Source: Sodalis glossinidius str. 'morsitans'
Lineage (GTDB): Bacteria; Pseudomonadota; Gammaproteobacteria; Enterobacterales; Enterobacteriaceae
Assembly: GCF_000010085.1 (NCBI RefSeq)
Contig: NC_007712.1
Coordinates: 1,922,001-1,986,000, forward strand
Reading direction: 5' to 3'
Length of the DNA stretch: 64,000 bases
Part shown: one piece after another, positions 16,376 through 25,947 of the stretch
How positions within the stretch are numbered: position 1 is the first letter of the stretch
Layout of the letters: each line of letters begins with the position of its first letter
Position numbers and translations under genes: made by a program
Notes under the pieces: model-generated
What the model was told of the DNA's origin: nothing
Database searches by the model: none
What the model saw: the letters and a program-made list of their open reading frames with translations, nothing else

Positions 16376-17873
16376 GCTTATGCCTTCCCGTCATTAATGG
16401 CTCTCGCTAAAGCGCCGGTGCTGGTGTTGGGCGAGGGTTTTGCCATACGGTCAGCGGTCAAAAAGTCATAAACAACGTTGCCGTTGCCGAAGTCCCACGC
16501 GTTACAGTTAGCGTTGGCGAACGGTACGATGGTCATGGATGGTTTTTCAATGTTCATCGAGTTATTCCTTCCGGTAATAAAGCGCTTCAAACCCGCCAGC
16601 GTTAAGCGGCAGGCCATCGGCCCAATGTGGGGTAGTTGCCAGTAGGGTGCTTAGCGCGTCATGCGTGTAGTCATCGGTATCCGGCGCTTCGCAGACCACC
16701 TCATCGTGTACCGTTAAAACAATCTCGTAGCCGTGCTCTTCAATCACGGGCATGGCTGCTGCCAGCACGTCACGCGTGGCTGCTTGGGTGAGATTTTCCG
16801 CAATTTTTCCGGAATATGTTTTGAGCCGGTCCCATTTGTGCTTGTACGGGTCCATGCCCATGTAGGTCACTTCCCCTCTCCCGGGTAACAGACGACCCGG
16901 CCCGAGGGCAGGGCGATGCGCAGCCACGCACCGTCGCGCCGGATTTTGACGCGCCGACAAGGCAGCGTGCACCCGGGTGTTCAATGGTGTGCCGTACCCC
17001 GTCCTCCAGTGTCCGCCAGAACGAGATGGTCTTTGGATGCGCGTCCCGCCACAGGCGTTTTATCGAATTACAGGCAACAAACACGCGCTCTGTCAGCCCG
17101 TAGGTTTTCTTCCGCTTTACGGACTCGGCGTACCAGTTTCCGGCCTCGCGGATAATTGTCGCCGGTATGGAGGGCAGGGCCACATCGGCCAGCGCATCGA
17201 GGTCAAGGCCGTAGGCGAGGGCAAAGGTCACGAAGGCTGCCACGCCGCCGCCATACCCCAATCCGAGCTCCATCACCTTACCGACTTGCCTTTGCGCTTT
17301 GGTCATTTCGCTTGGGTCGATGTGGAACGCCTTGGCGTAGGCCAGCTTGTACAGGTCATCGCCGATACCAGCGTCATAATCGCGGAATGCCTGCAGCTTC
17401 CATTCCTCGCCCGCCAGCCACGCCAGCATCCGGCCTTCGATATTGCTCAGGTCGGATACTACTAGCTTCTTACCTTCGGGCGTGCGGATGCAGGCGCGTA
17501 GTGCAGAACTGGTGAGCGGCATAACGTCGAACGCCAAATCTGCCACGCCCTTTTTCAGCGCCTTTATCCCCAGGTCAATCTCTGCCTGTGACATGGATGG
17601 CCGAGGGAGGTTGTCGGGCTGAAAAAGCCGCCCCGCCCAGCTCCCGGTACGTGAGGCACCACAAAACTGCTTGGTGCCGCGTAAACGGCCATCGCGGCTG
17701 ACGGATTCGACCAATTTCTCGTACTTACTGGTGCTGGTTGTACAGGATTGGAGACGGACGATCAGCCGTTCGCGCAACGCTATCGGCAGATCGGGGTCGT
17801 TGATACGCCGCTTAAGTGTACTTTTCTGCATATCCGGCAGGGTAATGCCGAAGGCGTTAACGATATGGTTGAT
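16125..17873. repeat. 1,749-bp direct repeat, copy 1
   Basis: Matches 34564-36312 at a constant offset of 18,439. All derived frames, including meaningless antisense ones, have the same sequence in both copies, so the repeat is identical or nearly so. It spans VRR-NUC, a 59-residue gene and most of a polymerase pseudogene. Confidence 0.95.
16378..16557 (-). CDS. Hypothetical phage protein, 59 residues (copy 1)
   Basis: MNIEKPSMTIVPFANANCNA, then WDFGNGNVVYDFLTADRMAK. The ATG at 16557 has a GGAAGGAAT ribosome site and follows the polymerase stop by only a few bases; its own stop precedes VRR-NUC by two bases, so it belongs to a polymerase-X-nuclease operon. Unknown function. An identical copy lies at 34817-34996. 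Confidence 0.65.
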   Translation of the reverse strand: MNIEKPSMTIVPFANANCNAWDFGNGNVVYDFLTADRMAKPSPNTSTGALARAINDGKA

Positions 17874-18612
17874 CATGGCGTCGCGCCGGGGTGGACCCCA
17901 CCTCGCCGTCGGTGAGCTCTTCCGTGCGCTTGTCGAGGTGTTTTTTCTCCTCTGTGATGGCGGCCATCGCAATTTCGGCCAGCGCCATATCCATGCACAT
18001 GCCATGGCGATTGATGTGCTGGTCAAGACGCCATAGCGCTATTTCAAACGGGGTGAGGTTCCAGCGTGGCATCCGTTGCCAGATTACCCGCATCGCCTCT
18101 ATATCTGCCGCGGCGTACTCGACAAAACGTTGCCATTCTTCCGGGTGCGTATCGCGGTTCGGGCGACGGATTTTGTGAGTCCGTGGTTGTGGTTTACAGA
18201 AGATCTTAACAAGCTGCCTGCCGGATTTGTCCTTGGCCTGGTTGGTTGGGACGTTCAGTACCTCACACAGCGCACCCAGCGAACCGGGCAGGCTGTGCGC
18301 ATAGGCTTGGGCCATTGTGTCGTGTATACGCTCGAGCGGAATATCGATACCTAAAGTATGTTGCAGCACCACGGAGTCGAACATGCCGCCGTTGTGCCAG
18401 ACAGTTATGACCTGCGGGTCATCAAGCACAGCGCTTAACGCCTCGAGCATCGGGTCGCAGGTAGTGAGGTCCCACACATTGACCGGGCCATCGCCGATCG
18501 CCCAGGCAAACAGCAGTACTTCGGCGTTTTCAGCATAGCGGTGCGTACCGCAGTTAAGCGGCGTTTCGCAGTACGTCTCAAGGTCCGCGAAAAGCGGAGG
18601 TGGGGAAGTCAT
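16562..18612 (-). pseudogene. Phage family A DNA polymerase, two frameshifts (copy 1)
   Basis: The N-terminal part (18612 to about 17880) is a 3'-5' exonuclease domain: FADLETYCETPLN, VITVWHNGGMFDS and FVEYAAADIEAM. The frame breaks near 17890 and resumes with INHIVNAFGITLPDMQK, the polymerase motif A DLSNIEGRMLAWLAG, and KAQRQVGKVMELGLGYGGG, breaking again near 16960. The last part has IAENLTQAATRDVLAAAMPV and motif C TVHDEVVCEAP, then ends FEALYYRKE at 16562. About 680 residues in total, normal for phage Pol I-like enzymes without the 5' nuclease. The 3' two-thirds is duplicated at 35001-36312. Confidence 0.9.
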
Positions 18613-18681
18613 AGGGTAAATCCGTTATCGATGGCTGACCGGAGCACCTGGCGCGAGGCCGGGCGGGTAAATGCGGTGGGT

Positions 18682-19836
18682 TTAAGCGAATTCTTCCGCG
18701 TTAGCACCTACGGTCAGGTCCTCGAAATCCTCTTCGGACGCCGGTGCGCCACCGCCAAAAGCGTCGTCATCACGCAGGAACTGGACCCCACCGAGGGATG
18801 CGGAGATGCCTTTGTTGCCTTGCTGTCGTACGCGAAGAGGGTGTCGTGGCGTTGACATAGCAACCCGAGTAGGGTTTGCCATCGGCGGCGGCCAGTGGGG
18901 TGCGATCCGTGTCGATAACCAAGGGGTGGGCTTTGTTGCTGGCTTTAGCTCATCGGGTGTAAGCGCCGCGACCCGTTTCGGCGCGTTGGCCAGTTGCGGG
19001 GCCAACGGTTGCGTCAGGTCGACAAAATCCCCCGCGGTCAGATTGAGGTAGTATTCCGTCTCGGCTTTACAGCGACCGTCGGCGGCTTTACACCAGCGGC
19101 ATTGCTTTTCGCCAGGTGTGAACACGTCGGCGGGCAGGGTATCGACCCCTTCGCAATCGGTGATGTTCGCCGTGACAATTGCCGCGGCCGCGGCTTCCCT
19201 TGCCTGTTCGAAAAACGCTTCCAGCTCAGTGACGCTGAGCGCCCATTCCGAGGTACGATTCAGGCGTGGTTGATGGATGAACAACCGTACGCGGTCGAAG
19301 TTCTGCGCCAGACTGAAATAGGCCAACGCGCCGAGGGCGTAGAGCTGTAGCTGTTTATTGTTCTCGGCGTCCACCTTCAGGAAACCGTATTTCAGGTCGT
19401 GGATTTGCAGCTCGCTACCGGCGAGGATGATGGCGTCAGCGGTGCCGAATTGTTCAGGCATTCCGATAACCTTTGAGAAGTCCACGTGCCGCTCTACCAG
19501 CAGGTCATTACCCTAGGCCCGCGCCTATACCGTATCGATATAGCGTTGTACATGCTCGGCCATCTCCTCGGTCACCTGCGGGCCGATAGGCTTTCCCCCT
19601 TTTGCCAGCGGGTAGGTGCCAATGTAGGCGGCGTCTTGACCGCCGCTGAGCGGTTTACCTGCTAGTGTTGGGTTGAGCCGGTTGTTCAGGACATTTTCCG
19701 CGACCCGGCGCGTGGCGCTGCCCTCCTCAGCGTACGATGAGGTGCTTTCGGGAAGGCCCGCTTCCATCGCCAGACTGCCGCGACAGTTGAGCCATTTCTC
19801 CACGCTGGAGGGGGCTAATTGCGCATGCTCTGCCAT
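18682..19836 (-). pseudogene. DUF2800 nuclease fused to a DUF2815 remnant
   Basis: MAEHAQLAPSSVEKWLNCRG opens a DUF2800 (RecB-like PD-(D/E)XK) protein. Two TAG codons in the same frame (19525-19527 and 19513-19515) interrupt it, after which LQIHDLKYGFLKVDAENNKQ and the Cys cluster CRWCKAADGRC continue. Beyond TPDELKPATKP the sequence is no longer DUF2800: another frame reads LVIDTDRTPLAAADGKPYSG, and the main frame ends GISASLGGVQFLRDDDAFGG, both typical of the C-terminus of DUF2815, normally the next gene. So a deletion joined the two genes, with added frameshifts. Confidence 0.8.
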
Positions 19837-19839
19837 GAG

Positions 19840-20154
19840 CTAACACCCCCCCAGCTCGTCGGCCAGCTGTTGGAGCGCAGCGACCACCGCCGGAACTTTT
19901 TCGTCCGGGCTTTTGCTGATACTTTCCACGCCACACCGGGCGAGTGCCTGGGCTATCGCCTCTCTCTCAACCTTTTCGAGGCGATGAACCAGGATCAACC
20001 GGCCTTTCTCTCGTAGTGCTGCGATATCAGCGGTACCGCCTTTATCAGGGGTATCGGGTGGACCGGACGCGGGGATGTCGTCAGGACTTCGGTTGCCGTG
20101 TGGCGCGCCGTCCTGGCCTTCTGCGGTAAGTTCACAGGCATCGGAGGCTTTCAC
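19840..20154 (-). CDS. Hypothetical phage protein, 104 residues, GTG start
   Basis: Starts MKASDACELTAEG at a GTG and has a Pro/Gly/Asp-rich, low-order first half, then a helical second half (REAIAQALARCGVESISKSP) ending ALQQLADELGGC. Its stop lies three bases before the DUF2800 ATG, suggesting an operon. It could also be the displaced C-terminal part of the upstream broken gene (20184-20670). No function assigned. Confidence 0.45.
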   Translation of the reverse strand: MKASDACELTAEGQDGAPHGNRSPDDIPASGPPDTPDKGGTADIAALREKGRLILVHRLEKVEREAIAQALARCGVESISKSPDEKVPAVVAALQQLADELGGC

Positions 20155-20183
20155 TTTGCCTTTTACTGATGTCTTCGATTTGG

Positions 20184-20670
20184 TTACAGGGGCTTGGCGC
20201 TGTGGCGATTATCGGGATGCGAGCCTAGAAGCTGATAGCCGTATTCGCGACGGTCTTCGATGCCCGGCAGGATGTCCCAGTATTTCAGTATTTGCTGTGC
20301 GATCTCGAGAAGCTTGCTTCGAGGGATGTTGATTGCCGGTCTGACGCCCGCCAGCGCCACCACGGTATGCTTATCCAGCGTTTCGATATCGCGCAGGGGT
20401 GTGTTATCGACCGGAGTCGGCTCGGGTTGTGCGGCTGCCGGTTCGGGCGTCGCTATTACCACTACTGATGTTTCTGGCTCTGCAGCCGCTTCGGGTTGTT
20501 CAGGCTCAGTGATTGACGATATTGGCTTGCGCGCGAGCGGGCGGTTCATGCTGACAAACCACTCGGTTATCCGTGCATTGTGTTGCAATGAGCTTGTTCC
20601 GCTCAGCCAGCAGCGTATTGCGCTCCTCGTCGAGCTGGTTACTCCGCTCCAGATGGGCTTCCAGTGACAT
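20184..20670 (-). pseudogene. Hypothetical phage protein, frameshifted
   Basis: ATG at 20670 begins MSLEAHLERSNQLDEERNTL with a coiled coil to NKLIATQ, where the frame changes near 20575. The other frame reads HNARITEWFVSMNRPLARKP, a Pro/Glu/Ala-rich linker and PRSKLLEIAQQILKYWDILP to the stop at 20184. The second part resembles the general pattern of phage early proteins but is not recognised. It overlaps the 49-residue gene upstream in a TAATG. Confidence 0.5.
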
Positions 20671-20819
20671 TACAGGGTCCTCGCTATCGAGAGAAAAAGT
20701 GTTCCGGCGCACAGCAGCGCTAGCAGGTACAACGCACCGGTCACGATGGTGCCGGTATGGTGGCGCAAGTCTGCGCCCGTCAGCCGGTAGCGGTGCTGCA
20801 TACGTTTAAGGTGGTTCAT
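20670..20819 (-). CDS. Small phage membrane protein, 49 residues
   Basis: MNHLKRMQHRYRLTGADLRH, then a membrane segment ALYLLALLCAGTLFLSIA and TAA. Its stop overlaps the next ATG as TAATG, a coupled arrangement that supports it being real. It is not in the six-frame list because it is short. The N-terminus is basic, so by the positive-inside rule it would stay in the cytoplasm. Unknown role. Confidence 0.55.
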   Translation of the reverse strand: MNHLKRMQHRYRLTGADLRHHTGTIVTGALYLLALLCAGTLFLSIARTL

Positions 20820-21183
20820 GGTGGATTTCCGTTTTTAATCAGTTAGATAAGGTGAATGAACTTAATAAAGCGCCCGCGAACAGCGCCAACGCTTGATAAA
20901 TTCACGTTTGCTTCGGGTACGTGCAGCAAAACGCAGGTACCTCATCACGTTCCAGTCTCGCATTCCGGTTTCAACGGGTTAGCCAAGACATTCAGCGTGT
21001 CACTGAATTGCGGGGTGTGACTGCCCTGTCCAAGTTGTTAAAGAGCGGGTGGAGCTGTGTTGGGAGTGACAATCACAAAAAGATATTTTTTTAATCTTTT
21101 TTTTGTGATTATTGGGTGCGACGGAAACTGCCCTGTTCCTGGCGCAGCTTTAGAGGTTCAAAGAGGTAGGAGTGAAAAGTGCG
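20820..21183. other. Non-coding stretch between early operon and cI
   Basis: No gene found. It holds the leader of the leftward replication operon and a long imperfect hairpin at 21071-21110. Confidence 0.45.
21071..21110. terminator. A/T-rich hairpin, possible bidirectional terminator after cI
   Basis: AATCACAAAAAGAT ... ATCTTTTTTTTGTGATT forms a 16-17-base stem with one mismatch and T-rich arms, 74 bases past the cI stop. It could end the cI transcript. Confidence 0.5.
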
Positions 21184-21839
21184 TTAATCTAAGCAGTGCC
21201 ACCGGGCGTCAATAACTTTACCGACGCATCTGCACTCGTTTTTGCCTAAATTTATAAGTGGATACTGTGGGTTTAACGGTTTTAGAAAGCGCATCCCTGC
21301 ATCTTCTAAGTATTTTTTAAAGGTGGCGAAACCACTTTCTTCAAAATACATCACGCATAGTTCACTTGAACTTACGGTTTTATCGGGGTCAACCAGAATC
21401 AGAATTCCTTCCGGGAAGCTAGGGCGCGATCCTATGGGGGATGTCATGGAATCACCGTGGACTTCTAACCAGAATGCCCTCTCGCTGGCGCTCTTTACTG
21501 TTGGGACCTAGCGTATAGCGTTTTCCACTGTAAAAGTGCCATCGGTTTCAGTAAAGTCCCCGGCCTGAACCCAACTAAGAAGAGGGTATTCGGGGAGCTG
21601 AGCTTCGGTCGTGACGATGGACTTTGCTCCCCAAAAAGTAATTCACCAGGAGATACTTTCAATATCTTAGATAGTATAAGGGCATCATCAGCGCCGATAC
21701 CTCTGGCTCCTTTTTCGTAGTTTGCTATGCGAGATTGTGAGGCCCATCCGCAAAGTTTTGCTAGCTGAGCTTGACTCAACCCCGCCTGTTCTCTGATACG
21801 TTTTAAACGATCACCAATTATTTCAAATTGTGTTTTCAT
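21184..21839 (-). pseudogene. cI-type LexA-like repressor, frameshift plus nonsense
   Basis: The N-terminal HTH (MKTQFEIIGDRLKRIREQAG, LSQAQLAKLCGWASQSRIAN) is followed by a frame loss near 21600. In the next frame the cleavage region LSWVQAGDFTETDGTF (Ala-Gly) and a TAG after VENAIR are seen, then the peptidase domain with Ser in VHGDSMTSPIG and Lys in FATFKKYLED, ending at 21184. The family binds phage operators and self-cleaves with RecA. Here it is inactive, so prophage I has no working repressor of its own. Confidence 0.88.
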
Positions 21840-21948
21840 GTGCGCAGCCTTTTTATTGCGTTGTGCAATATCTATAGGGCGAAACGTAATTGCTCTTCAA
21901 AATTTTAACTCTTCGTCACTCAGCGGAATTTCAGTGCGGCATAATTTT

Positions 21949-22012
21949 ATCACGCCACGTGATTTTAATAAAATCACCAAACGGAATTGACGGGGCATCA
22001 CGTTTTGTGAAT
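21949..22012. promoter_or_regulatory. Operator-like sites between cI and cro, prophage I
   Basis: ATCACGCCACGTGAT (21949-21963) is a perfect palindrome around CCA. ATCACGTTTTGTGAAT (21997-22012) is a near copy just before the cro ATG, and an AATCACC half-site lies between them. The spacing resembles a lambdoid right operator. Confidence 0.6.
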
Positions 22013-22019
22013 CATTGCC

Positions 22020-22358
22020 ATGTTTGATGTTGGAAAATACAAGGACATGTTTGATGAACCATATTGCTGTGTACCGAAAAAATTAGGCATTACGCAAGCC
22101 TCGCTGGCAGAAAAACTAGGGTGGAACCAATCTCGAATTGCTAACTACGAGAGCGGAAAACGGTTGCCTAACTTGAACGTTTGTCACGAGATTGTTCGCC
22201 TTTTTAACGAGGAAGGGCTTTCGTGTAGTGTTGATAGTCTTTTTCCGCCCAAACCAGAGATGGTGTTTCCCCAAACCGATCTGCCTAACAGCGTTGACGA
22301 AGAAGAGGATGATGACGACGAAGGGGATATTGATTTAACGAAATACTACAACGTCTGA
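22020..22358 (+). CDS. Cro-like HTH regulator with acidic tail, prophage I
   Basis: A 112-residue protein. The HTH is LGITQASLAEKLGWNQSRIA followed by NYESGKRLPNLNVCHEIVRL (XRE fold). The end EEEDDDDEGDIDLTKYYNV is strongly acidic. The position opposite cI, with operator palindromes between them, fits Cro. The first 20 residues look atypical, and the ribosome site is weak, so the true start may be internal (ATG at 22050). The recognition helix NQSRIANYE resembles that of the cI partner (SQSRIANYE), as expected for proteins sharing operators. Confidence 0.75.
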   Translation: MFDVGKYKDMFDEPYCCVPKKLGITQASLAEKLGWNQSRIANYESGKRLPNLNVCHEIVRLFNEEGLSCSVDSLFPPKPEMVFPQTDLPNSVDEEEDDDDEGDIDLTKYYNV

Positions 22359-22369
22359 GGTGGTCCCTG

Positions 22370-24178
22370 ATGGGCAATACACTATGGGGTGCCACCCCCG
22401 AAGAGTGGGCGCTGTGGCGCTCACTGTGCCCTGAGCACCTGCTGCCAACGGTGTGCAACTCGGAGGCGGTAGTATCGAAAAAAAGCCAGCTTTACCGCAT
22501 AGATAAAACGACCGGGCAGTTGCTTCACCCGGCTAAAGTCCCCTCACTTTACAATCGCAAAAAGCAAATCGCGGGCATTCGCCAGTGGGCATCGATGCTT
22601 ATCACGCCCGCCATGCTGGATAACTGGGAGGAGCCGGACTACGGTATCTGCGTACGCACTGGTCGGGGGCTTATTGCGTTGGACTGCGATAACGAGGACG
22701 AGGGGCACCACGCGATTATTGAGCAAGTGCTTCGTGATACGCTCGGCTGCCTGCCGCCATGCCGTTTCCGCAAAAACGCCAACAAGTGCTTGTACCTGCT
22801 GAACGCGCCTTTTGAACGTCGGAAAGGCGTATTACGCCTGCCTGATGAGGATGGGCGACCCGCACAAATCGAGTTACTGGCAACCGGGCAGCAGTTTATG
22901 GCCGCTGGGATCCACCCCAGCGGGGCCAGAATCGTCTGGCGCTTTGCCCTGTCGAAGTATCCGAAGAGCAACTGGAGGCGATACAGGCGCGTCTGCGGGC
23001 CCTCCTGCCCGTAGTTAACGCACAGACTAGCGCGTCGGAAAAATCATCGGATGCTGTGGCAGATCTGGAGCGCGAAGTGATACTGGCTCGGGTGGATGAG
23101 TAAACGTTCGACGATCTCCGCTCTGCCCTGTGGTATGCGCCGGTGCTCGAAATGGCAGGCCCTTATAGCTCGTGGGTTGATATGGGAAACCGGCTGGCGT
23201 GGTTCAAAGGTACCGAGTACGAAGAGCGGGCGCGCGACCTGTGGCTGGAGTGGTCGGCAACGGCGCCTGATGGTGATATCGAGGCAGCTGCCGCGAAGTG
23301 GGATAACGATGCACTGAAAGCCGATCGCACGGGTTATCAGGCCATCTTCAAGCGCACGGGCGATGCTGGCTGGATAAACTCCGGCTCTGAGCGCATGAAG
23401 CATCCCGTGGCGGTGGTGGAGGATTTTGAGGACCTGGGCGCGGTTGAGGCGGCGAATAAAACGCCGTGGCCAGCCTTTGTGCGCAAAGACAAGACCGGCG
23501 TCATTAAAAACACCATCGATAACGTCAGCAGGGCTGTTGCGCGGCCTGATTTCTGCGGCGTGCAAGTCTGCTTCGACCAGTTCCGCGATGAAATTATGCT
23601 GGTCGAGGAGGGCGATAACCAATGGGTGCCCAAATACCGTGAATTCGCTACACAGTTCTCGCGCCGTCTGGTGATGTTCGGCACTACCAATCAGGAAGAG
23701 TTTCTGGCCGACGAAACCGGCAATCGGCGTTGGTTACCGCTGCGCGTTGGTAAGATGCGTTTAGACGACATCAAACGCGATGTGATGCAGCTATGGGCCG
23801 AGGGTACAGAGCTCTACAGGACATTGGGCGGTGTGCAGTTCCGGGCGGGATGCTGAGCGACTGGCGAGCGGCGTACACGAACAGCACATGATTAAGGATG
23901 CCTGGTTTGAAATCGTCGAAAGATGATTGGATGAGCCCGATGCACTAACCGGTGAGCGTCCACGTGCTCGCGAGTTTTTACGGGTAAGTGATGTCTTGCA
24001 GGACGCCATCGGATTGTCGCCATGTAACATCGGCAAGCGGGAAGAAATGCGAATTTGTGGTGTGCTAATAAAGTGTGAATACAAAAATATACATCTGCGT
24101 ATTAATAGCAAAAAAGCCAAGGTATGGGCAAGGGTGGAACCACCTAGTTTTGGGAGGTGGTTCCACTTGAGCCCTTGA
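22370..24178 (+). pseudogene. Primase-polymerase/VapE-type replication protein, broken and deleted
   Basis: MGNTLWGATPEEWALWRSLC opens a primase-polymerase-like domain (YGICVRTGRGLIALDCDNED has the catalytic acidic pair). The frame is lost near 22950. The other frame holds LEREVILARVDE, a TAA at 23101, then TFDDLRSALW, DMGNRLAWFKGTEYEE and PDFCGVQVCFDQFRDEIMLV. After NQWVP a deletion joins directly to KYREFATQFSRRLVMFGTTN and DETGNRRWLPLRVG, the end of the VapE helicase core. A shift near 23845 and TGA for Trp (VER*LDEP) precede the tail, which ends at 24178. The Walker region is absent. Confidence 0.85.
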
Positions 24179-24187
24179 GCCACAAGG

Positions 24188-24428
24188 GACGATGATGGGA
24201 TTGCCGTCAGTTGCGCGGTAGGTCGTCTGAAACGATATGATGCATACCTTTATCGGCATAATTATTATGCGGTATGTCAATGGTTTTTCGCTGAGGGTCA
24301 TGTGTGATAAGCTCGGGATTTCTCACAACCTTGTGGCCACATGGTTGCAATCAGCCGAAGGATTTATCGCGGGTTGTCTTGCGATGGCAGATATCAATCT
24401 GGAAATGGCCTATTGTGTTGATGGGTGA
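24188..24428 (+). pseudogene. Antitermination protein Q remnant
   Basis: One frame reads DDDGIAVSCAVGRLKRYDAY and then loses register near 24255. The next reads IIIMRYVNGFSLRVMCDKLG, ISHNLVATWLQSAEGFIAGC and ends DINLEMAYCVDG. Together they match the C-terminal half of lambdoid Q-type antiterminators (CDDD...LK...YV.G.S...C....S...V...L..AE.FI.G.L). The N-terminal half is missing at the junction with the VapE gene. Its place upstream of the lysis genes agrees. The stop overlaps the next gene as GTGA. Confidence 0.65.
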
Positions 24429-24856
24429 TCAGGATTACAAATATGCTGACTGAAAATATACGGTACAATTTTGAAATGCTTATGGAGAGGGATTACCCGC
24501 AGCTATCGCTCACATATAAAACTAGGGGCCACGCCCGCTGCGATTACAATCTGAGGAATGATCTAGATTCTGAGTATGAAAACTCAGGAGTTCAGCTGAT
24601 GTGGATAATGTTTCGTGCGGGCGCGCTAGCAGGATTGTCACGATTAAAAATTAACTTACCGCCTTTGCGAAACATACCAGATGGTTATTTTGATGCGGGT
24701 TTCAATGAAGGCGTTCAGGATCGCCTCGCCAGTGTGTGGGGCAATAGTGTTTCTGCGGTTCGCAACACGCGAACGTACCGAAAACTGTCAAAAAGGCGTC
24801 TTTCACCGGTAAAAGGCTGCCAAACGGATTTCGCCATTTTGTTAATAAATCGGTAA
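24425..24856 (+). CDS. Hypothetical phage protein, 143 residues
   Basis: A GTG at 24425 overlaps the Q stop; an ATG at 24443 is the alternative. MLTENIRYNFEMLMERDYPQ then a Tyr/Arg/Asp-rich part and LMWIMFRAGALAGLSRLKIN. I do not recognise it. The last 20 residues run into a likely terminator region and look irregular, so the native C-terminus may be shorter or shifted. Between Q and the lysis cassette, where phages keep accessory genes. Confidence 0.45.
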   Translation: MIRITNMLTENIRYNFEMLMERDYPQLSLTYKTRGHARCDYNLRNDLDSEYENSGVQLMWIMFRAGALAGLSRLKINLPPLRNIPDGYFDAGFNEGVQDRLASVWGNSVSAVRNTRTYRKLSKRRLSPVKGCQTDFAILLINR

Positions 24857-25061
24857 CATAAAAACCGGCCATTTTCGCCGGGCTAAAGGCCCCCTTTTTG
24901 ACAGGCTTTATGCGTTTACGCGATGAGTGGTAATGCGTCGGTGCGGGTAATGTTTATTATGTTAAATACGACTCGAAATCTGAAAATTTACTCACTGCGG
25001 AAAACCATGCCGCAACGCCCTCTGGTGGTTGGGGCTTTTGTGTTTTAAAAGGTGGTGCATA

Positions 25062-25568
25062 GTGGAAAACCTACCGAAGGATTATTTCCTCGATATCGAT
25101 GATGAGTTTCTTAACTTTTTAGAAAAGCAGGGAGAAGACTGCATTAGGGAGCTTCATCAGTCGAATACTGTAAACAAAGAAAATAGCTATAAACTATTAA
25201 GTATTCTCATTGTAGGTGTTGGGTCATCTTTTCTGCTTCTGGCCCAAAAGCAGCCACCCATTTTCTTGAGTGCGGGGATGGCTACGTTTACCCTGTGCTG
25301 GGCATTGTGTGCGATATATCTTGTTTTCTGTGGATTGTCGATACAGATACGGAGGTTAGTATCGTCTTCACCGCATCTTTTGTATACTGAAGCCTATAAG
25401 ACTATCAGTCAGGAAGATTTTGATTATCTCAAGGCTAAGGGATTTTCTGGAGGCTGTAACCGTACATCGGTAATGCGGCGATACAGGCTGAATAATTTGT
25501 GTAAGACCTCGGCTGAATTGCGGGTTGTAAATGCAACAATCAGCTCTCATCAAAAAGAGCAAGAATAG
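25062..25568 (+). CDS. Two-helix membrane protein, possible moron, prophage I
   Basis: GTG at 25062 after an AAAAGG site gives MENLPKDYFLDIDDEFLNFL, an acidic cytoplasmic start, then two membrane segments (about residues 46-65 LLSILIVGVGSSFLLLA and 77-102 MATFTLCWALCAIYLVFCGL) and a basic cytoplasmic end. Two adjacent membrane helices followed by a soluble domain recall the layout of SLATT-type 2TM proteins, but I cannot claim homology. A TTG at 25029 would extend it. Intact, and flanked by terminators. Confidence 0.6.
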   Translation: MENLPKDYFLDIDDEFLNFLEKQGEDCIRELHQSNTVNKENSYKLLSILIVGVGSSFLLLAQKQPPIFLSAGMATFTLCWALCAIYLVFCGLSIQIRRLVSSSPHLLYTEAYKTISQEDFDYLKAKGFSGGCNRTSVMRRYRLNNLCKTSAELRVVNATISSHQKEQE

Positions 25569-25610
25569 CCACTGTCCTTGTTCCTGTTTTTTCCATGCTG
25601 GTGTCAGCTG

Positions 25611-25733
25611 TTACTTATCATCTTTTTTGACAGGTGCTGGATCTTCAGCAAGCATGCGTTCCGTGGAAAAATCTTTAGGCACATAGGGTTGAGAGGGTTT
25701 AGATTGCGACGCTGGCTGAGGCTTAATTCTCAT
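25611..25733 (-). CDS. Small Pro/Lys-rich phage protein, 40 residues
   Basis: MRIKPQPASQSKPSQPYVPK, then DFSTERMLAEDPAPVKKDDK. A second ATG 25 bases upstream starts MSNSKQTTNEN in another frame, so either a frameshift separates a longer protein or that start is irrelevant. Similar in character to the 41-residue gene at 33964. Weak evidence. Confidence 0.35.
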   Translation of the reverse strand: MRIKPQPASQSKPSQPYVPKDFSTERMLAEDPAPVKKDDK

Positions 25734-25850
25734 TCGTCGTTTGTTTAGAATTACTCATGAATTTCTCCATATCTGAATAGTAAATTTTGGCGAATTAACG
25801 ATATCAGATGTAGAAATGCGCCGCCAGACGCTATCTGGCACTTAATCCCA

Positions 25851-25876
25851 AGGCTACGCTCCGGCGTGGCCTTTTT
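25851..25876 (+). terminator. Terminator GGCTACGC-TCC-GGCGTGGCC + T5
   Basis: Strong hairpin with a T run. Nearly the same sequence, with the same preceding CGCCAGACGCTATCTGGC hairpin, occurs at 39718-39742, so the pair is a conserved phage module end. Confidence 0.8.
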
Positions 25877-25898
25877 GCCGTTATGAGGAGATACTATG

Positions 25899-25947
25899 CT
25901 ATCCGCTATCCGCTATCCGCTATCCGCTATCCGCTATCCGCTATTCG
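25899..25947. repeat. Heptanucleotide tandem repeat (CTATCCG)6-7
   Basis: Six perfect CTATCCG copies followed by CTATTCG, just after the terminator and next to the remnant of an unknown gene. Not in a supported coding frame. Confidence 0.95.

Noticed and set aside
16977..17515. Plus-strand ORFs inside both polymerase copies
   Set aside because: Antisense shadows; their identity between copies only reflects the DNA repeat.
25899..25947. Possible CRISPR array
   Set aside because: Direct tandem heptamers without spacers, no cas genes anywhere in the window.
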